From assembly GCF_000972705.2 (NCBI RefSeq), contig NZ_LATL02000087.1, forward strand, positions 1 to 14,668: a stretch of 14,668 bases of DNA, written 5' to 3'. This DNA is from Limnoraphis robusta CS-951 (GTDB lineage Bacteria; Cyanobacteriota; Cyanobacteriia; Cyanobacteriales; Microcoleaceae). Shown one piece after another: positions 1-9,132 of the stretch. The position numbers were made by a program, and so were the translations under genes. Each line of letters starts with the position of its first letter. Positions within the stretch are counted from its first letter, which is position 1. The notes beneath the pieces are model-generated. The model saw only the letters and a program-made list of their open reading frames with translations. It was not told the DNA's origin and searched no databases.

Positions 1-45
1 TGCTATAAACTGGGTAATCTTTTATTAAAGATGACAAAATCTTTC

Positions 46-132
46 CTTTGTGTCTTAGTGTCTTTGTGGTCTTTCTTCTATCAATACAAAAAAGACACCA
101 AGATCGCTCTTAGTGTCTTAGTGTCTTAGTGG
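46..132. repeat. CTTWGTGK octamer triplets (copy 1)
   Basis: Two blocks, each of three tandem octamers: ctttgtgt-cttagtgt-ctttgtgg at 46-69 and cttagtgt-cttagtgt-cttagtgg at 109-132. Both end in the GG variant. Between them, aaagacaccaaga (about 91-103) can pair with tcttagtgtcttt (53-65) at 12 of 13 positions, so the unit can fold into a long stem-loop. Such short tandem repeats are common in filamentous cyanobacterial intergenic DNA; the function is unknown. Confidence 0.75.
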
Positions 133-151
133 TTTTTATTCTCTCCTTAAT

Positions 152-301
152 TTAGTTTTTTGAAGGCGGTGAAGCTTCAGAAGTCACCGCAGAAGCGGCT
201 GAACTTAAGGTTCGAGTTGCGGGTAAATTAAACAACGCTTGAAAATAAGATTGTCGTTCTTGAATTGGTTCAGGAGCCTCATCCCAGAGACTTTCAAAAA
301 A
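152..301 (-). pseudogene. Duplicated 3' fragment of the GHL10-type gene
   Basis: Read on the minus strand, this stretch encodes the same last 49 residues and stop codon as the intact gene at 486-1751, ending SPPSKN. The homology stops at 301. The next upstream codon in that frame (302-304) is TAA, so the fragment cannot be part of a longer protein and has no start of its own. It is a non-functional tail copy created by the 301-bp duplication. Confidence 0.85.
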
Positions 302-334
302 TTAGAATTTTTTAACCTCACCATTCGGAAAAAT

Positions 335-635
335 TGCTATAAACTGGGTAATCTTTTATTAAAGATGACAAAATCTTTCCTTTGTGTCTTAGTGTCTTTG
401 TGGTCTTTCTTCTATCAATACAAAAAAGACACCAAGATCGCTCTTAGTGTCTTAGTGTCTTAGTGGTTTTTATTCTCTCCTTAATTTAGTTTTTTGAAGG
501 CGGTGAAGCTTCAGAAGTCACCGCAGAAGCGGCTGAACTTAAGGTTCGAGTTGCGGGTAAATTAAACAACGCTTGAAAATAAGATTGTCGTTCTTGAATT
601 GGTTCAGGAGCCTCATCCCAGAGACTTTCAAAAAA
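335..635. repeat. Perfect direct duplication, copy 2
   Basis: Second copy of the 301-bp repeat. Its right part (486-635) is the genuine 3' end of the GHL10-type gene and its left part (335-485) is that gene's downstream region. The match ends in a short A run at 631-635, after which the copies diverge. Inside the coding tail is a 7-bp stem gcggtga/tcaccgc (500-506 with 518-524) with an 11-nt loop. It has no following T run on the minus strand, so it is not a classical terminator. Confidence 0.95.
380..466. repeat. CTTWGTGK octamer triplets (copy 2)
   Basis: Same two octamer triplets and inter-block inverted complement as at 46-132, carried by the second copy of the 301-bp duplication (blocks 380-403 and 443-466). 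They lie directly 3' of the GHL10-type gene, so the structure may be transcribed as part of that gene's 3' untranslated region. Confidence 0.75.
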
Positions 636-1751
636 GAAGAAAGACATCCCTAAACCCTGTTGACGCGCCGCTTGTACCTTCGCCTGAATCTGTCGCATCG
701 GAACAGGTCGATTTCTTAAACCTGTGAGAATACCCACGCCAGTCGGAATTTTTTTGCGAACTTCTTGAACTTCTGGTCGCATAATTTCCGAAATAAAACT
801 ATTGATATCAGGACGATAAACCTGTACAATCAATTCATCCACTAAATTTTGTCGAACCCAACTCACCCAATCTTGTAGGTATGTATTGTAGGCTAAATGA
901 AGAGGATTCGGAGAAATCGAAAAAATCGCATTCGGCTGTTTTTCTTTGATGGCTTTATTGAGTTTTTTCACAAATTCTGTGATTTGATTGGCTCGCCAAC
1001 GCATCCAGGCTGGATCTTGGGGGTTCGCAGGCGGATCAGCATTCATTTGTCGTCTGTAAAGCGAAATCGTATAGCGATCGTAGCCAAATTCATTGGGTAA
1101 ACTGAGGTGATCATCAAACTGAATTCCATCGACGTTATATTGAGTAATCACTTCTAAAACTAAATCGGTGATTAACTTCTGAACTTCCGGATGAAATGGG
1201 TTTAGCCAAACGACTTCACCTGCTGCACTTATCCAAGTTTGACTTCCATCCCGTTTTTGAGTCAACCAATGAGGATGATTTAACGCCAATTCCGACGTCG
1301 GAGGCGCCATAAATCCAAACTCAAACCAGGGAATTACTAATAGGTTTTGCTGATGAGCAACTGTTGCTAATTCCTCTAAAATATCCTGTCCTTGTAATCC
1401 TTTGCGGATAAAAGGTTGAATCCCTGCGGCTTGGGCGATCGCACTCGGATAAAGCGCGTAGCCAGAATTCCACACAACTGGATAAATCGTGTTGAAGTTC
1501 AACCGTCCCAGTTGGCTAACTGCTTCTTGTAATTGGGGACGATCCCGCAGAATATCGGTATCGTTGCTAGTCATCCAAACGCCGCGAATTTCTTGGAAGG
1601 GTTGAGGATTGACAACAGCTTCGCTCTTGAAACTCGCCACCGAAACGGTGATCAACAATGTCAAAATGACCAAAGAAAGATATTTGAGAAATCCCATCGC
1701 CTGTTTTACGCGAATGTGACACCAACTTTTAGGGGTTAAACGCAATTTCAT
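486..1751 (-). CDS. Secreted GHL10-type glycosyl hydrolase-like protein
   Basis: Predicted exported protein of the family-10-like glycosyl hydrolase group (GHL10, formerly DUF187, COG1649; related to B. subtilis YngK), thought to act on cell-surface glycans. Seen: a hydrophobic segment MGFLKYLSLVILTLLITVSV starting at residue 19, consistent with a signal peptide or anchor; then EIRGVWMT, typical of the start of the barrel; and DGIQFDDH at about residues 208-215, the acidic motif conserved in the family. Length (421 aa) is usual. I chose ATG at 1751; an in-frame TTG lies at 1760, and ATG at 1697 would begin directly at the hydrophobic segment. No clear ribosome binding site settles this. The C-terminal tail is rich in A, S, T and P and is duplicated at 152-301. 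It diverges from the GH13 gene. The exact substrate cannot be read from sequence. Confidence 0.85.
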   Translation of the reverse strand: MKLRLTPKSWCHIRVKQAMGFLKYLSLVILTLLITVSVASFKSEAVVNPQPFQEIRGVWMTSNDTDILRDRPQLQEAVSQLGRLNFNTIYPVVWNSGYALYPSAIAQAAGIQPFIRKGLQGQDILEELATVAHQQNLLVIPWFEFGFMAPPTSELALNHPHWLTQKRDGSQTWISAAGEVVWLNPFHPEVQKLITDLVLEVITQYNVDGIQFDDHLSLPNEFGYDRYTISLYRRQMNADPPANPQDPAWMRWRANQITEFVKKLNKAIKEKQPNAIFSISPNPLHLAYNTYLQDWVSWVRQNLVDELIVQVYRPDINSFISEIMRPEVQEVRKKIPTGVGILTGLRNRPVPMRQIQAKVQAARQQGLGMSFFFFESLWDEAPEPIQERQSYFQALFNLPATRTLSSAASAVTSEASPPSKN

Positions 1752-1810
1752 TGAATCCAATGGTGAATGAGCTTCCCAAATCCATTGAGGGTATTACTCA
1801 AGGATTGACA

Positions 1811-1846
1811 ATTCTCAGCAAGCCTTTCTAACTTGCTAAAGAGAAT
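1811..1846. promoter_or_regulatory. Stem-loop in divergent intergenic region
   Basis: attctc-agcaag (1811-1822) pairs with cttgct (1832-1837) and gagaat (1841-1846), a 12-bp two-part stem with a 9-nt loop and a 3-nt AAA bulge. It lies about 60-95 bp upstream of the GHL10-type start, so it could be a leader hairpin or an operator dyad. Nothing in the sequence tells which. Confidence 0.5.
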
Positions 1847-2029
1847 CTTAAGACAGTTTACAGGAGAATGAGTATTTTAGCTGAGAAACTTGTGATCAAT
1901 TTGCTGAAATTGGACAATTAAACCCTCTTATACCCCTCTTACACTGATTGGGAATTCTTGGGGCGATCCCGCTAATCCCCTGAACCTGCTACAACTTAGA
2001 TTCAATCGTCTTTTGTAACGGATTTAGCT

Positions 2030-2058
2030 GTGTTGAACACTATCAATTCCTGTATAAT
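2030..2058 (+). promoter_or_regulatory. Putative promoter and operator dyad of the GH13 gene
   Basis: A perfect TATAAT at 2053-2058 would place transcription start near 2065, giving a leader of about 65 nt. The candidate -35 is TTGAAC at 2033-2038, but the spacing is only 14 bp, short for a sigma-70 promoter, so an activator may be needed. The -35 lies inside a perfect dyad GTGTT-G-AACAC (2030-2040), a plausible regulator site. Confidence 0.4.
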
Positions 2059-2130
2059 CTCTGTTAAAGTTGGCTTGAAACGCTCATTTTATAAATTGTC
2101 CCAAAAACTAATCCGAGGAATTCTAATACT

Positions 2131-4089
2131 ATGGAACGTTTACCCTTAGATAAGCTTGGTGCGAGGATTGACCCTAAAAATCCTTGTTTGATAGAGTTTT
2201 CCTTATTGATTCCCGAGATTTCTATTCAGAAAGATTATCAAGTTTTTGTCAAAATCATCCATGAAAATGACCAGTTTATACAAGACATTCAACCCCATAA
2301 ATTTGAATTAAAACCCAGCCACTTAGATTATAAAAATGATTCACTCTCCCCAGACTATTGGTTAGGTCAAGTTCATCTCAAACCCGAGGATAAATATCAT
2401 AAAAATTCCAGTTGGGGGAAAACGGGACGTTATGTTTATCGATATTGCTTGAAACTGCAAAATTCAGAAGATGAAATTGATTGGATTATTGATCCGTTTG
2501 CGCGAGAATTTGGCAGAGGAAAGGCATCGGCTGTGACGGTGGGACAAGAAGATTATCTCTGGAGTAAACACGAAGAAAAAGAATGGAAAACTCCAGCTTT
2601 AAAAGATTTAGTCATCTATGAATTGATGATCAGTGAGTTTGGTGTCAATCTCAAAGAAACAATTAAACGATTGGATTATCTAGCAGATCTCGGAGTTAAT
2701 TGTATTAATTTAATGCCGATTTCTAATGTGGTGAATACCATAGACTGGGGGTATAAACCGATTGGCTATTTTGGAGTTGATGAGCGCTTTGGTAAGCCCA
2801 AACATTTGAAAAAGTTGGTTGATGAGGCTCATCTCAGAGGAATTGCTGTAATTTTAGATATGGTTTATTCCCACACAGATGAACATTTTGCTTATTGCTA
2901 TTTGTACAGACAATTAAAACATAAAAATGTGTTGATGGGAGCTTTTGCAGAAGATGGTTTTGGGCAAATAGATGAATGTACAAACTTTAATCATCAGTTT
3001 ATTCAAGACTTCTTTTTTACGGTTAACTGTTATTTATTGGAAGAATATCATATTGATGGTTTTCGGTATGATTTTGTTCCCGGATATTGGGACGGGCCAG
3101 AAGGGAAAGGCTATGCTAATTTAACCTATAACACTTACCAAGAAGTAAAAAGTAAAGCTGAAATTGTTCAACAAAAAGGTGCAAATTGGAAAAACTGGCA
3201 GAGATTTTTTAATAATGATACAATCAACCTGATTCAATGTGCTGAACAGTTACAAGATCCCAAAGGCGTTTTACAGCAAAGTTACAGCAATTGTACTTGG
3301 CAAAATCAAACCTTGTATACTTCTAAACAAGTGGCTCTTGGTAAAGAAAATTTATTCCACAGTTTAGCCTTAAGTTATAGTTTATACGGCTATCCGAATC
3401 AAGTGAGTAATCAGAATGATACTCTAGCTAAAACCGCCCTTCAATACATCGAAACCCACGATCATCCCCGATTTATTTGTAACTGGGGTTGTGAACCTTG
3501 TCAGAGTGAATATTTCTTAAAAGAAGGCGATCGCTATAACCACTGGTTCAAAGTTCAACCCTACATCATGGGTATTTTAACAGCAAAAGGGATTCCTTTA
3601 CTGTGGCAGGGTCAAGAATTTGCCGAAAATTATTATCTTCCACCAGAAGGTTCAATTCGAGTCGTGCTTTTTCGGCCCGTTCGTTGGGATTATTTCTATG
3701 ATAGAATTGGTCAAAAAATGATCAGTTTAGTGCGTAAACTGATTAAACTACGCCGTGAGAAAGCTCAGTTTCGTTCGTTAAATGACGACAGTTACTATTT
3801 TGACAATCATTATGAACGTTACCAGTCTCATGGTGTTTTGATTCTCTATCGGAAACTGGATCAAGATGTTAGTCTCATTGCGCTGAATTTTACGGATCAA
3901 GATCAAACGATTCGATTCAAACTTCCTGATGCTTCCAACTTTCAGCTTCCCTCAAATTATAGCGGAAATTTTCAAGAAGAACTACATGGAAAAGATGATC
4001 CCATTTTTAACTTAGCAAACATTTTCCCAGACGAAGAACATGATTTAACTATTCCCAGTAACTATGGACGAATTTGGACTTTAACCTAA
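2131..4089 (+). CDS. GH13 alpha-amylase-family enzyme with CBM48-like N-domain
   Basis: Cytoplasmic (no signal peptide) alpha-glucan enzyme of 652 aa. Residues about 20-125 form an N-terminal beta-sandwich typical of CBM48/E-set domains. The GH13 barrel follows with all conserved regions: DMVYSHTD (243-250), GFRYD with nucleophile Asp314, QCAEQ with acid Glu372, and ETHDHP with the stabiliser Asp444. A C-terminal beta domain starts near 565. Domain order and DWGYKPIGYFGVDERFG (about 205-221) resemble malto-oligosyltrehalose trehalohydrolase, branching and debranching enzymes. The specificity is unresolved and no treY, treS or glg gene is nearby. GAGGA at 2115-2119, 11 nt before ATG, supports the start. 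It is monocistronic by appearance, diverging from the GHL10 gene, and its 3' side carries a strong palindrome at 4105-4123. Confidence 0.9.
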   Translation: MERLPLDKLGARIDPKNPCLIEFSLLIPEISIQKDYQVFVKIIHENDQFIQDIQPHKFELKPSHLDYKNDSLSPDYWLGQVHLKPEDKYHKNSSWGKTGRYVYRYCLKLQNSEDEIDWIIDPFAREFGRGKASAVTVGQEDYLWSKHEEKEWKTPALKDLVIYELMISEFGVNLKETIKRLDYLADLGVNCINLMPISNVVNTIDWGYKPIGYFGVDERFGKPKHLKKLVDEAHLRGIAVILDMVYSHTDEHFAYCYLYRQLKHKNVLMGAFAEDGFGQIDECTNFNHQFIQDFFFTVNCYLLEEYHIDGFRYDFVPGYWDGPEGKGYANLTYNTYQEVKSKAEIVQQKGANWKNWQRFFNNDTINLIQCAEQLQDPKGVLQQSYSNCTWQNQTLYTSKQVALGKENLFHSLALSYSLYGYPNQVSNQNDTLAKTALQYIETHDHPRFICNWGCEPCQSEYFLKEGDRYNHWFKVQPYIMGILTAKGIPLLWQGQEFAENYYLPPEGSIRVVLFRPVRWDYFYDRIGQKMISLVRKLIKLRREKAQFRSLNDDSYYFDNHYERYQSHGVLILYRKLDQDVSLIALNFTDQDQTIRFKLPDASNFQLPSNYSGNFQEELHGKDDPIFNLANIFPDEEHDLTIPSNYGRIWTLT

Positions 4090-4098
4090 CGTTTGAAA

Positions 4099-4165
4099 GT
4101 TTAAGGGCGTATGCCATACGCCCCTACTAGGGATTATTTAACAGTTCTAAAAGTGCTGCTTCTGA
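4099..4165. repeat. 67-bp repeat, copy A (ligA 3'-end-like)
   Basis: Ungapped match to 5868-5934 at 59 of 67 positions. It contains the perfect palindrome at 4105-4123 and, on the minus strand at 4124-4165, a fragment reading [12 protein letters not shown] followed by two stops. This corresponds to the last residues of LigA ([13 protein letters not shown]). The frame is closed by TGA at 4169-4171, so it is a remnant and not a gene. Confidence 0.8.
4105..4123. terminator. Palindrome GGGCGTA-tgcca-TACGCCC after the GH13 gene
   Basis: Perfect 7-bp GC-rich stem gggcgta/tacgccc with a 5-nt loop, 15 bp after the GH13 stop codon. There is no T run, so if it acts in termination or mRNA protection it is not a standard intrinsic terminator. 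The same sequence in degenerate form lies beside the ligA 3' end at 5874-5892, so it belongs to a repeat family rather than being a one-off. Confidence 0.5.
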
Positions 4166-4246
4166 AGATCAGGTCTAAAAGAAAAAGCTGAGAGAATAAA
4201 TTACAGCTCATTAATGATATGATCATCAATATGGAGTTAATTGGCA

Positions 4247-5569
4247 ATGTTCCATCAAATTTCTGAGCGACAGATGCACTTAATTCGGTGGTTTCTAACT
4301 TTGAGCTGGTTAGTTCTGATTCTTTCATTATTTTATGATCCTATTTCACCACAATTGACTGCTCCCAATCATCCTTGGAGTCCTTTCAGCTTCAATATAG
4401 AAACTTGTATTCAAGTGCAAGGAGTTTGCTTGGAACAAAAGCCCTATCCTTTAGGAACAACAATTTTCTGGGGTTTTGTGGTTCCAAGTGCAATTTTTAT
4501 TCTGCTTGTTTTTGGACATGAACTGTGGCGGCGAATTTGTCCTCTATCATTTATATCTCAAATTCCCAGAGCATTAGGAATACAACGAAAACATCAAAAA
4601 ATTAACTCACTAACAGGTGCAATACATCAGGAGGTTGTGAGAGTTCCTAAAAACTCATGGTTGTCTCGTAATCATTCCTATCTACAATTTGGCTTACTTT
4701 ATGTCGGTTTGTGTGGTCGTCTTCTGTTTTTTAACGCAGAACCTTGGGCTTTAGGTTTAATTTGCTTAATCATCATTGCATCAGCAATTTTCGTCGGTTA
4801 TCTCTATGACGGCAAATCCTGGTGTCAATACTTCTGTCCGATGTATCCCGTTCAAAGAATTTTTGGTGAACCGAGAGGGTTATTCACGAGCGAGGCTCAT
4901 ACCAGCAAGCAAACAATTACACAATCAATGTGTCGAGTTAGCAACTCTAAAAAAGATGAAAAAAGTAATTGTACTGGTTGTCAACATCCTTGTATTGATA
5001 TTGATGCCGAAAAATCTTATTGGTCAGGAATTAATCAACCCAGCCGGAAATTTCTCTACTACGGCTATGTGGGCTTAGTGATTGGCTACTTTTTCTACTA
5101 CAATCTCTATGCGGGAAACTGGAATTACTATTTATCAGGGATTTGGACACATGAGAACAATCAAATCGCAACCGTTATGGCTCCAGGATTTTATCTCTTT
5201 GGAAATCCTAGTCCAATTCCCAAGTTAGTTGCAGTTCCTCTAACACTCGGTTTGTTTACATGGGGAGGCTACTTCTGTGGAAGAAAACTCGAAAAAGTTT
5301 ATATAACCTATCAACTTAAGCAGAATCCTAGACTTAGTTTAGAACAAATTCAAAATCAAATTTTTGCTCTCTGTACTTTCTTTATTTTCAACTTTTTCTT
5401 TCTATTTGGAAGTTATCCTGTCATGGGAATACTATCTAAAGTTGAAGTCCATTTTATTGAGGAAATTGTGATTTTAGTCAGTGCATTATGGCTCGGCAGA
5501 ACTTGGCAACGTAGTCTAAAACTCTACTTGAGTGAAAAACAAAATGATCAAACAAAATTTACTTCATAG
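4247..5569 (+). CDS. Polytopic membrane Fe-S protein, NapH/NosR/CcoG-like
   Basis: Integral membrane protein of 440 aa with several hydrophobic segments (about residues 13-31, 70-92, 147-185, 268-290, 328-345, 370-395 and 402-416). Seen (numbering from ATG at 4247): WRRIC-P with Cys98; WCQYFCP with Cys193-x3-Cys197-Pro, the motif of NapH/NosR/CcoG-type electron-transfer membrane proteins; then Cys229-x12-Cys242-x2-Cys245-x3-Cys249, enough to ligate one [4Fe-4S] cluster. Inferred role: passing electrons across or at the membrane; the partner is unknown. A TTG at 4241 is also in frame, but GGAG (4233-4236) is 10 nt from ATG 4247 and only 4 nt from TTG. No nitrate, nitrous-oxide or oxidase genes are adjacent, so a specific name is not justified. 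It is bracketed by the 67-bp repeats and a MITE-like element abuts its stop. Confidence 0.7.
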   Translation: MFHQISERQMHLIRWFLTLSWLVLILSLFYDPISPQLTAPNHPWSPFSFNIETCIQVQGVCLEQKPYPLGTTIFWGFVVPSAIFILLVFGHELWRRICPLSFISQIPRALGIQRKHQKINSLTGAIHQEVVRVPKNSWLSRNHSYLQFGLLYVGLCGRLLFFNAEPWALGLICLIIIASAIFVGYLYDGKSWCQYFCPMYPVQRIFGEPRGLFTSEAHTSKQTITQSMCRVSNSKKDEKSNCTGCQHPCIDIDAEKSYWSGINQPSRKFLYYGYVGLVIGYFFYYNLYAGNWNYYLSGIWTHENNQIATVMAPGFYLFGNPSPIPKLVAVPLTLGLFTWGGYFCGRKLEKVYITYQLKQNPRLSLEQIQNQIFALCTFFIFNFFFLFGSYPVMGILSKVEVHFIEEIVILVSALWLGRTWQRSLKLYLSEKQNDQTKFTS

Positions 5570-5621
5570 TATCATATCATGTCCGACTAATCAATAATGA
5601 TTCTGTAGGGGCGGGTTCATT

Positions 5622-5656
5622 ACAGTTTACAGTTATACAGTTATCAGTTACCAGTT
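5622..5656. repeat. Heptamer repeat block, left arm of MITE-like element
   Basis: CAGTT recurs at 5623, 5630, 5638, 5645 and 5652 with spacings of 7, 8, 7 and 7: five degenerate heptamers of the cyanobacterial short tandem type (acagttt, acagtta, tacagtt, atcagtt, accagtt). The block is complementary in orientation to the block at 5722-5750. Confidence 0.7.
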
Positions 5657-5721
5657 TTTACTGTTCACTCTCTTACAAACTTTGCTACCGACGGAAACCG
5701 CCGGGTCGCAAGTTTGCGCTG

Positions 5722-5750
5722 GTTACTGTTCACTGGTCACTGTTCACTGT
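5722..5750. repeat. Heptamer repeat block, right arm of MITE-like element
   Basis: ACTG recurs at 5725, 5732, 5739 and 5746 with an exact 7-bp period (ttcactg, gtcactg, ttcactg). It is an inverted counterpart of the left block, so the two arms pair. Between the blocks, caaactttgctacc (about 5676-5689) and gggtcgcaagtttg (5703-5716) form an imperfect inner stem. Confidence 0.7.
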
Positions 5751-5867
5751 TTAAACCCACCCCATAACAGAATTAATCAACCGGACATAGTATCATCTCT
5801 TCTAAAGAGACAAGACTTGCATCATCAAACTTTTTCACGCTCTAAACCCTCAAAATTATATGAATTT

Positions 5868-7965
<2,098 letters not shown>

Positions 7966-7972
7966 TCAACCA

Positions 7973-8932
7973 TTATAGATTCAGTTCGGTTAATTCGCTA
8001 AATTTGGGGAGTTCTTTGGCTTCTGAATCAATGTCGCCCAAAGAAAGACTTCCATTGGAGTCAGCACCAAAACGGGTATTATTGATCTCTTGAATAATCC
8101 GAGATTCGTTTTCAACTTGGAACACATTTGCATACAAGTTAGCGACAACTTGTTTGCCTTCTTGAGTCAATTCCAAATATCTTAATGCCGCCGGAATATA
8201 AGGGAAAACACCATTCCAGTAAAATTTAGCGTAATTTTTGCGTAAATCTCCGGGCGTTTTGTAGCCGAGAACTTTATTAGTTCCGACTTCTTCAAACTCG
8301 TAGAATAATGCACTAATTTTCTTCAAATAGCGAGGATCACTGAGTTGACCTATTAAATCAGCCGCCCTTGCTAAACCCGAATAATTATTTCGATCTTGAT
8401 AGGTTTCATCAGCCGGAACCGGAAAACGGGTGAGTTCAATATTGCGTTTCACTTGTTCAGCATCGATTAATTTATGTCCGCCAAATCGTTCATCAATCAC
8501 CAATTTTCCTCGATCAACATGATAGGGAGTTAAACTCGCCGAGGTTGCCCCCACTGGGATCGTCACCATTCCATCCCCTATCCCAGTTGCATAAAGTCCA
8601 TTGACTTCTTGATCGCAGCGACAAACCCCTTTGACATAACCAATATCGTGACATAATAAGGATATGATGAAGTGCAACCAATCCTCGGGAGTCACACCCC
8701 CTTCGCGAATGTGTTTACCCCGCATGATTTCCTGTCCGACTAATGTCACTAACATCGTATGTTCGACGTTGTGATAGAGGGCGTCGCAGTTGGCAATATT
8801 TTCTAATGCCATTGTGCCAACCCACGAAATAATTTCTGGGTAGTCTGGCTTATAACCGCCATAGGTACGACGGTATCCGGCTTGCAGTCTTTCTACAAAG
8901 GCATCTGTTAGAATAGCAGTTGCATTAAACAT
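7973..8932 (-). CDS. HD-domain metal-dependent phosphohydrolase (PDE-like)
   Basis: A 319-aa soluble protein with the complete HD-superfamily metal site: YHNVEH (His54, Asn55, His58), LLCHDIGY (His95-Asp96) and ARAADLIGQL (Asp192). The HNxxH spacing and the helix with AADLIGQ resemble class I cyclic-nucleotide phosphodiesterase catalytic domains more than dGTPases or RelA-type HD proteins. The substrate cannot be assigned from sequence alone. No sensor or GAF domain is present; the C-terminal about 45 residues are variable. The ATG at 8932 is the natural start (MFNATAILTDAFVERL). It is the first gene of a likely two-gene unit with ligA (13-bp gap). A TATAAT on the minus strand at 9073-9068 is a candidate promoter, giving a leader of about 130 nt. 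Confidence 0.8.
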   Translation of the reverse strand: MFNATAILTDAFVERLQAGYRRTYGGYKPDYPEIISWVGTMALENIANCDALYHNVEHTMLVTLVGQEIMRGKHIREGGVTPEDWLHFIISLLCHDIGYVKGVCRCDQEVNGLYATGIGDGMVTIPVGATSASLTPYHVDRGKLVIDERFGGHKLIDAEQVKRNIELTRFPVPADETYQDRNNYSGLARAADLIGQLSDPRYLKKISALFYEFEEVGTNKVLGYKTPGDLRKNYAKFYWNGVFPYIPAALRYLELTQEGKQVVANLYANVFQVENESRIIQEINNTRFGADSNGSLSLGDIDSEAKELPKFSELTELNL

Positions 8933-8968
8933 ACTCAGAACTCAACTTTATTCTTGTAGGTTTTTAGA

Positions 8969-8994
8969 TTTTTCAAGGATTCAAACTTGAAAAA
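8969..8994 (-). promoter_or_regulatory. Hairpin in leader of the HD hydrolase gene
   Basis: tttttcaag (8969-8977) and cttgaaaaa (8986-8994) form a perfect 9-bp stem with an 8-nt loop, 37 bp upstream of the HD gene start. Its position in the presumed leader suggests a transcript structure; it matches no riboswitch I recognise. Confidence 0.4.
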
Positions 8995-9067
8995 ACTTCC
9001 GAGCAGATTCGTCGTCTGACTGTTGCTAATTACTGAGCAAGTTTCTATACAGTTACGAGTTGATCCT

Positions 9068-9073
9068 ATTATA
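9068..9073 (-). promoter_or_regulatory. Candidate -10 box for the HD hydrolase-ligA unit
   Basis: Minus-strand TATAAT (plus-strand attata). No good -35 hexamer lies 16-18 bp upstream on the minus strand, so this is a weak call. The position, about 135 bp before the gene, is consistent with the leader hairpin being transcribed. Confidence 0.3.
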
Positions 9074-9132
9074 TTTCGACTCTCAATTTTTAGCGAGGAT
9101 CATGCTTGACATTTTTAACGTCAATTTAGCCC

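Larger units (their letters stand above)
1..301. repeat. Perfect direct duplication, copy 1
   Basis: Bases 1-301 are identical, by direct reading, to bases 335-635, giving a 334-bp period with a 33-bp unmatched spacer at 302-334. The copy contains downstream intergenic DNA with octamer repeats and the 3' end of the GHL10-type gene. It starts at the first base of the window, so the true left boundary is not visible and more copies could lie outside. The lack of any mismatch means either a very recent duplication or an assembly artefact at a contig end. Confidence 0.95.
1752..2130. other. Divergent intergenic region, GHL10 gene / GH13 gene
   Basis: This 379-bp gene-free stretch must hold promoters for both divergent genes. 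Visible elements are a 12-bp stem-loop at 1811-1846, a GTGTT-G-AACAC dyad at 2030-2040, and a TATAAT box at 2053-2058 ahead of the GH13 gene. I see no convincing minus-strand promoter and no small gene. Confidence 0.6.
5568..5799. mobile_element. MITE-like palindromic element with flanking direct repeats
   Basis: The element itself spans about 5579-5788 (210 bp). Its ends are inverted: left atgtccgactaatcaat, right (reverse complement) atgtccggttgattaat. Further inverted matches follow inward: ggggcgggttca against the complement of the right arm (about 5609-5620 and 5750-5763), and heptamer blocks on both arms. Flanking it are 11-bp direct repeats AGTATCATATC (5568-5578) and AGTATCATCTC (5789-5799), one mismatch, as expected of a target duplication. 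It encodes no transposase. It would fold almost completely into one long hairpin. The left repeat overlaps the stop codon of the Fe-S gene. Confidence 0.65.

Noticed and set aside
46..132. Octamer triplets as a CRISPR-like array
   Set aside because: Units are 8 bp and directly abutting, with no unique spacers of regular length and no cas genes nearby.
239..463. 74-codon plus-strand open frame in the duplication
   Set aside because: It crosses antisense gene tail, junction spacer and octamer repeats, giving low-complexity peptide.
4170..4214. Minus-strand intrinsic terminator (agctg...cagct followed by T-rich run)
   Set aside because: Only a 5-bp stem with a 12-nt or longer loop, and no minus-strand gene ends there.
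4134..4328. 64-codon minus-strand open frame over the start of the Fe-S gene
   Set aside because: It overlaps the Fe-S gene start and uses a different frame from the ligA-tail remnant, with no family features.
9105..9130. Plus-strand promoter with TTGACA near 9106
   Set aside because: No -10 box at suitable distance and no plus-strand gene follows.
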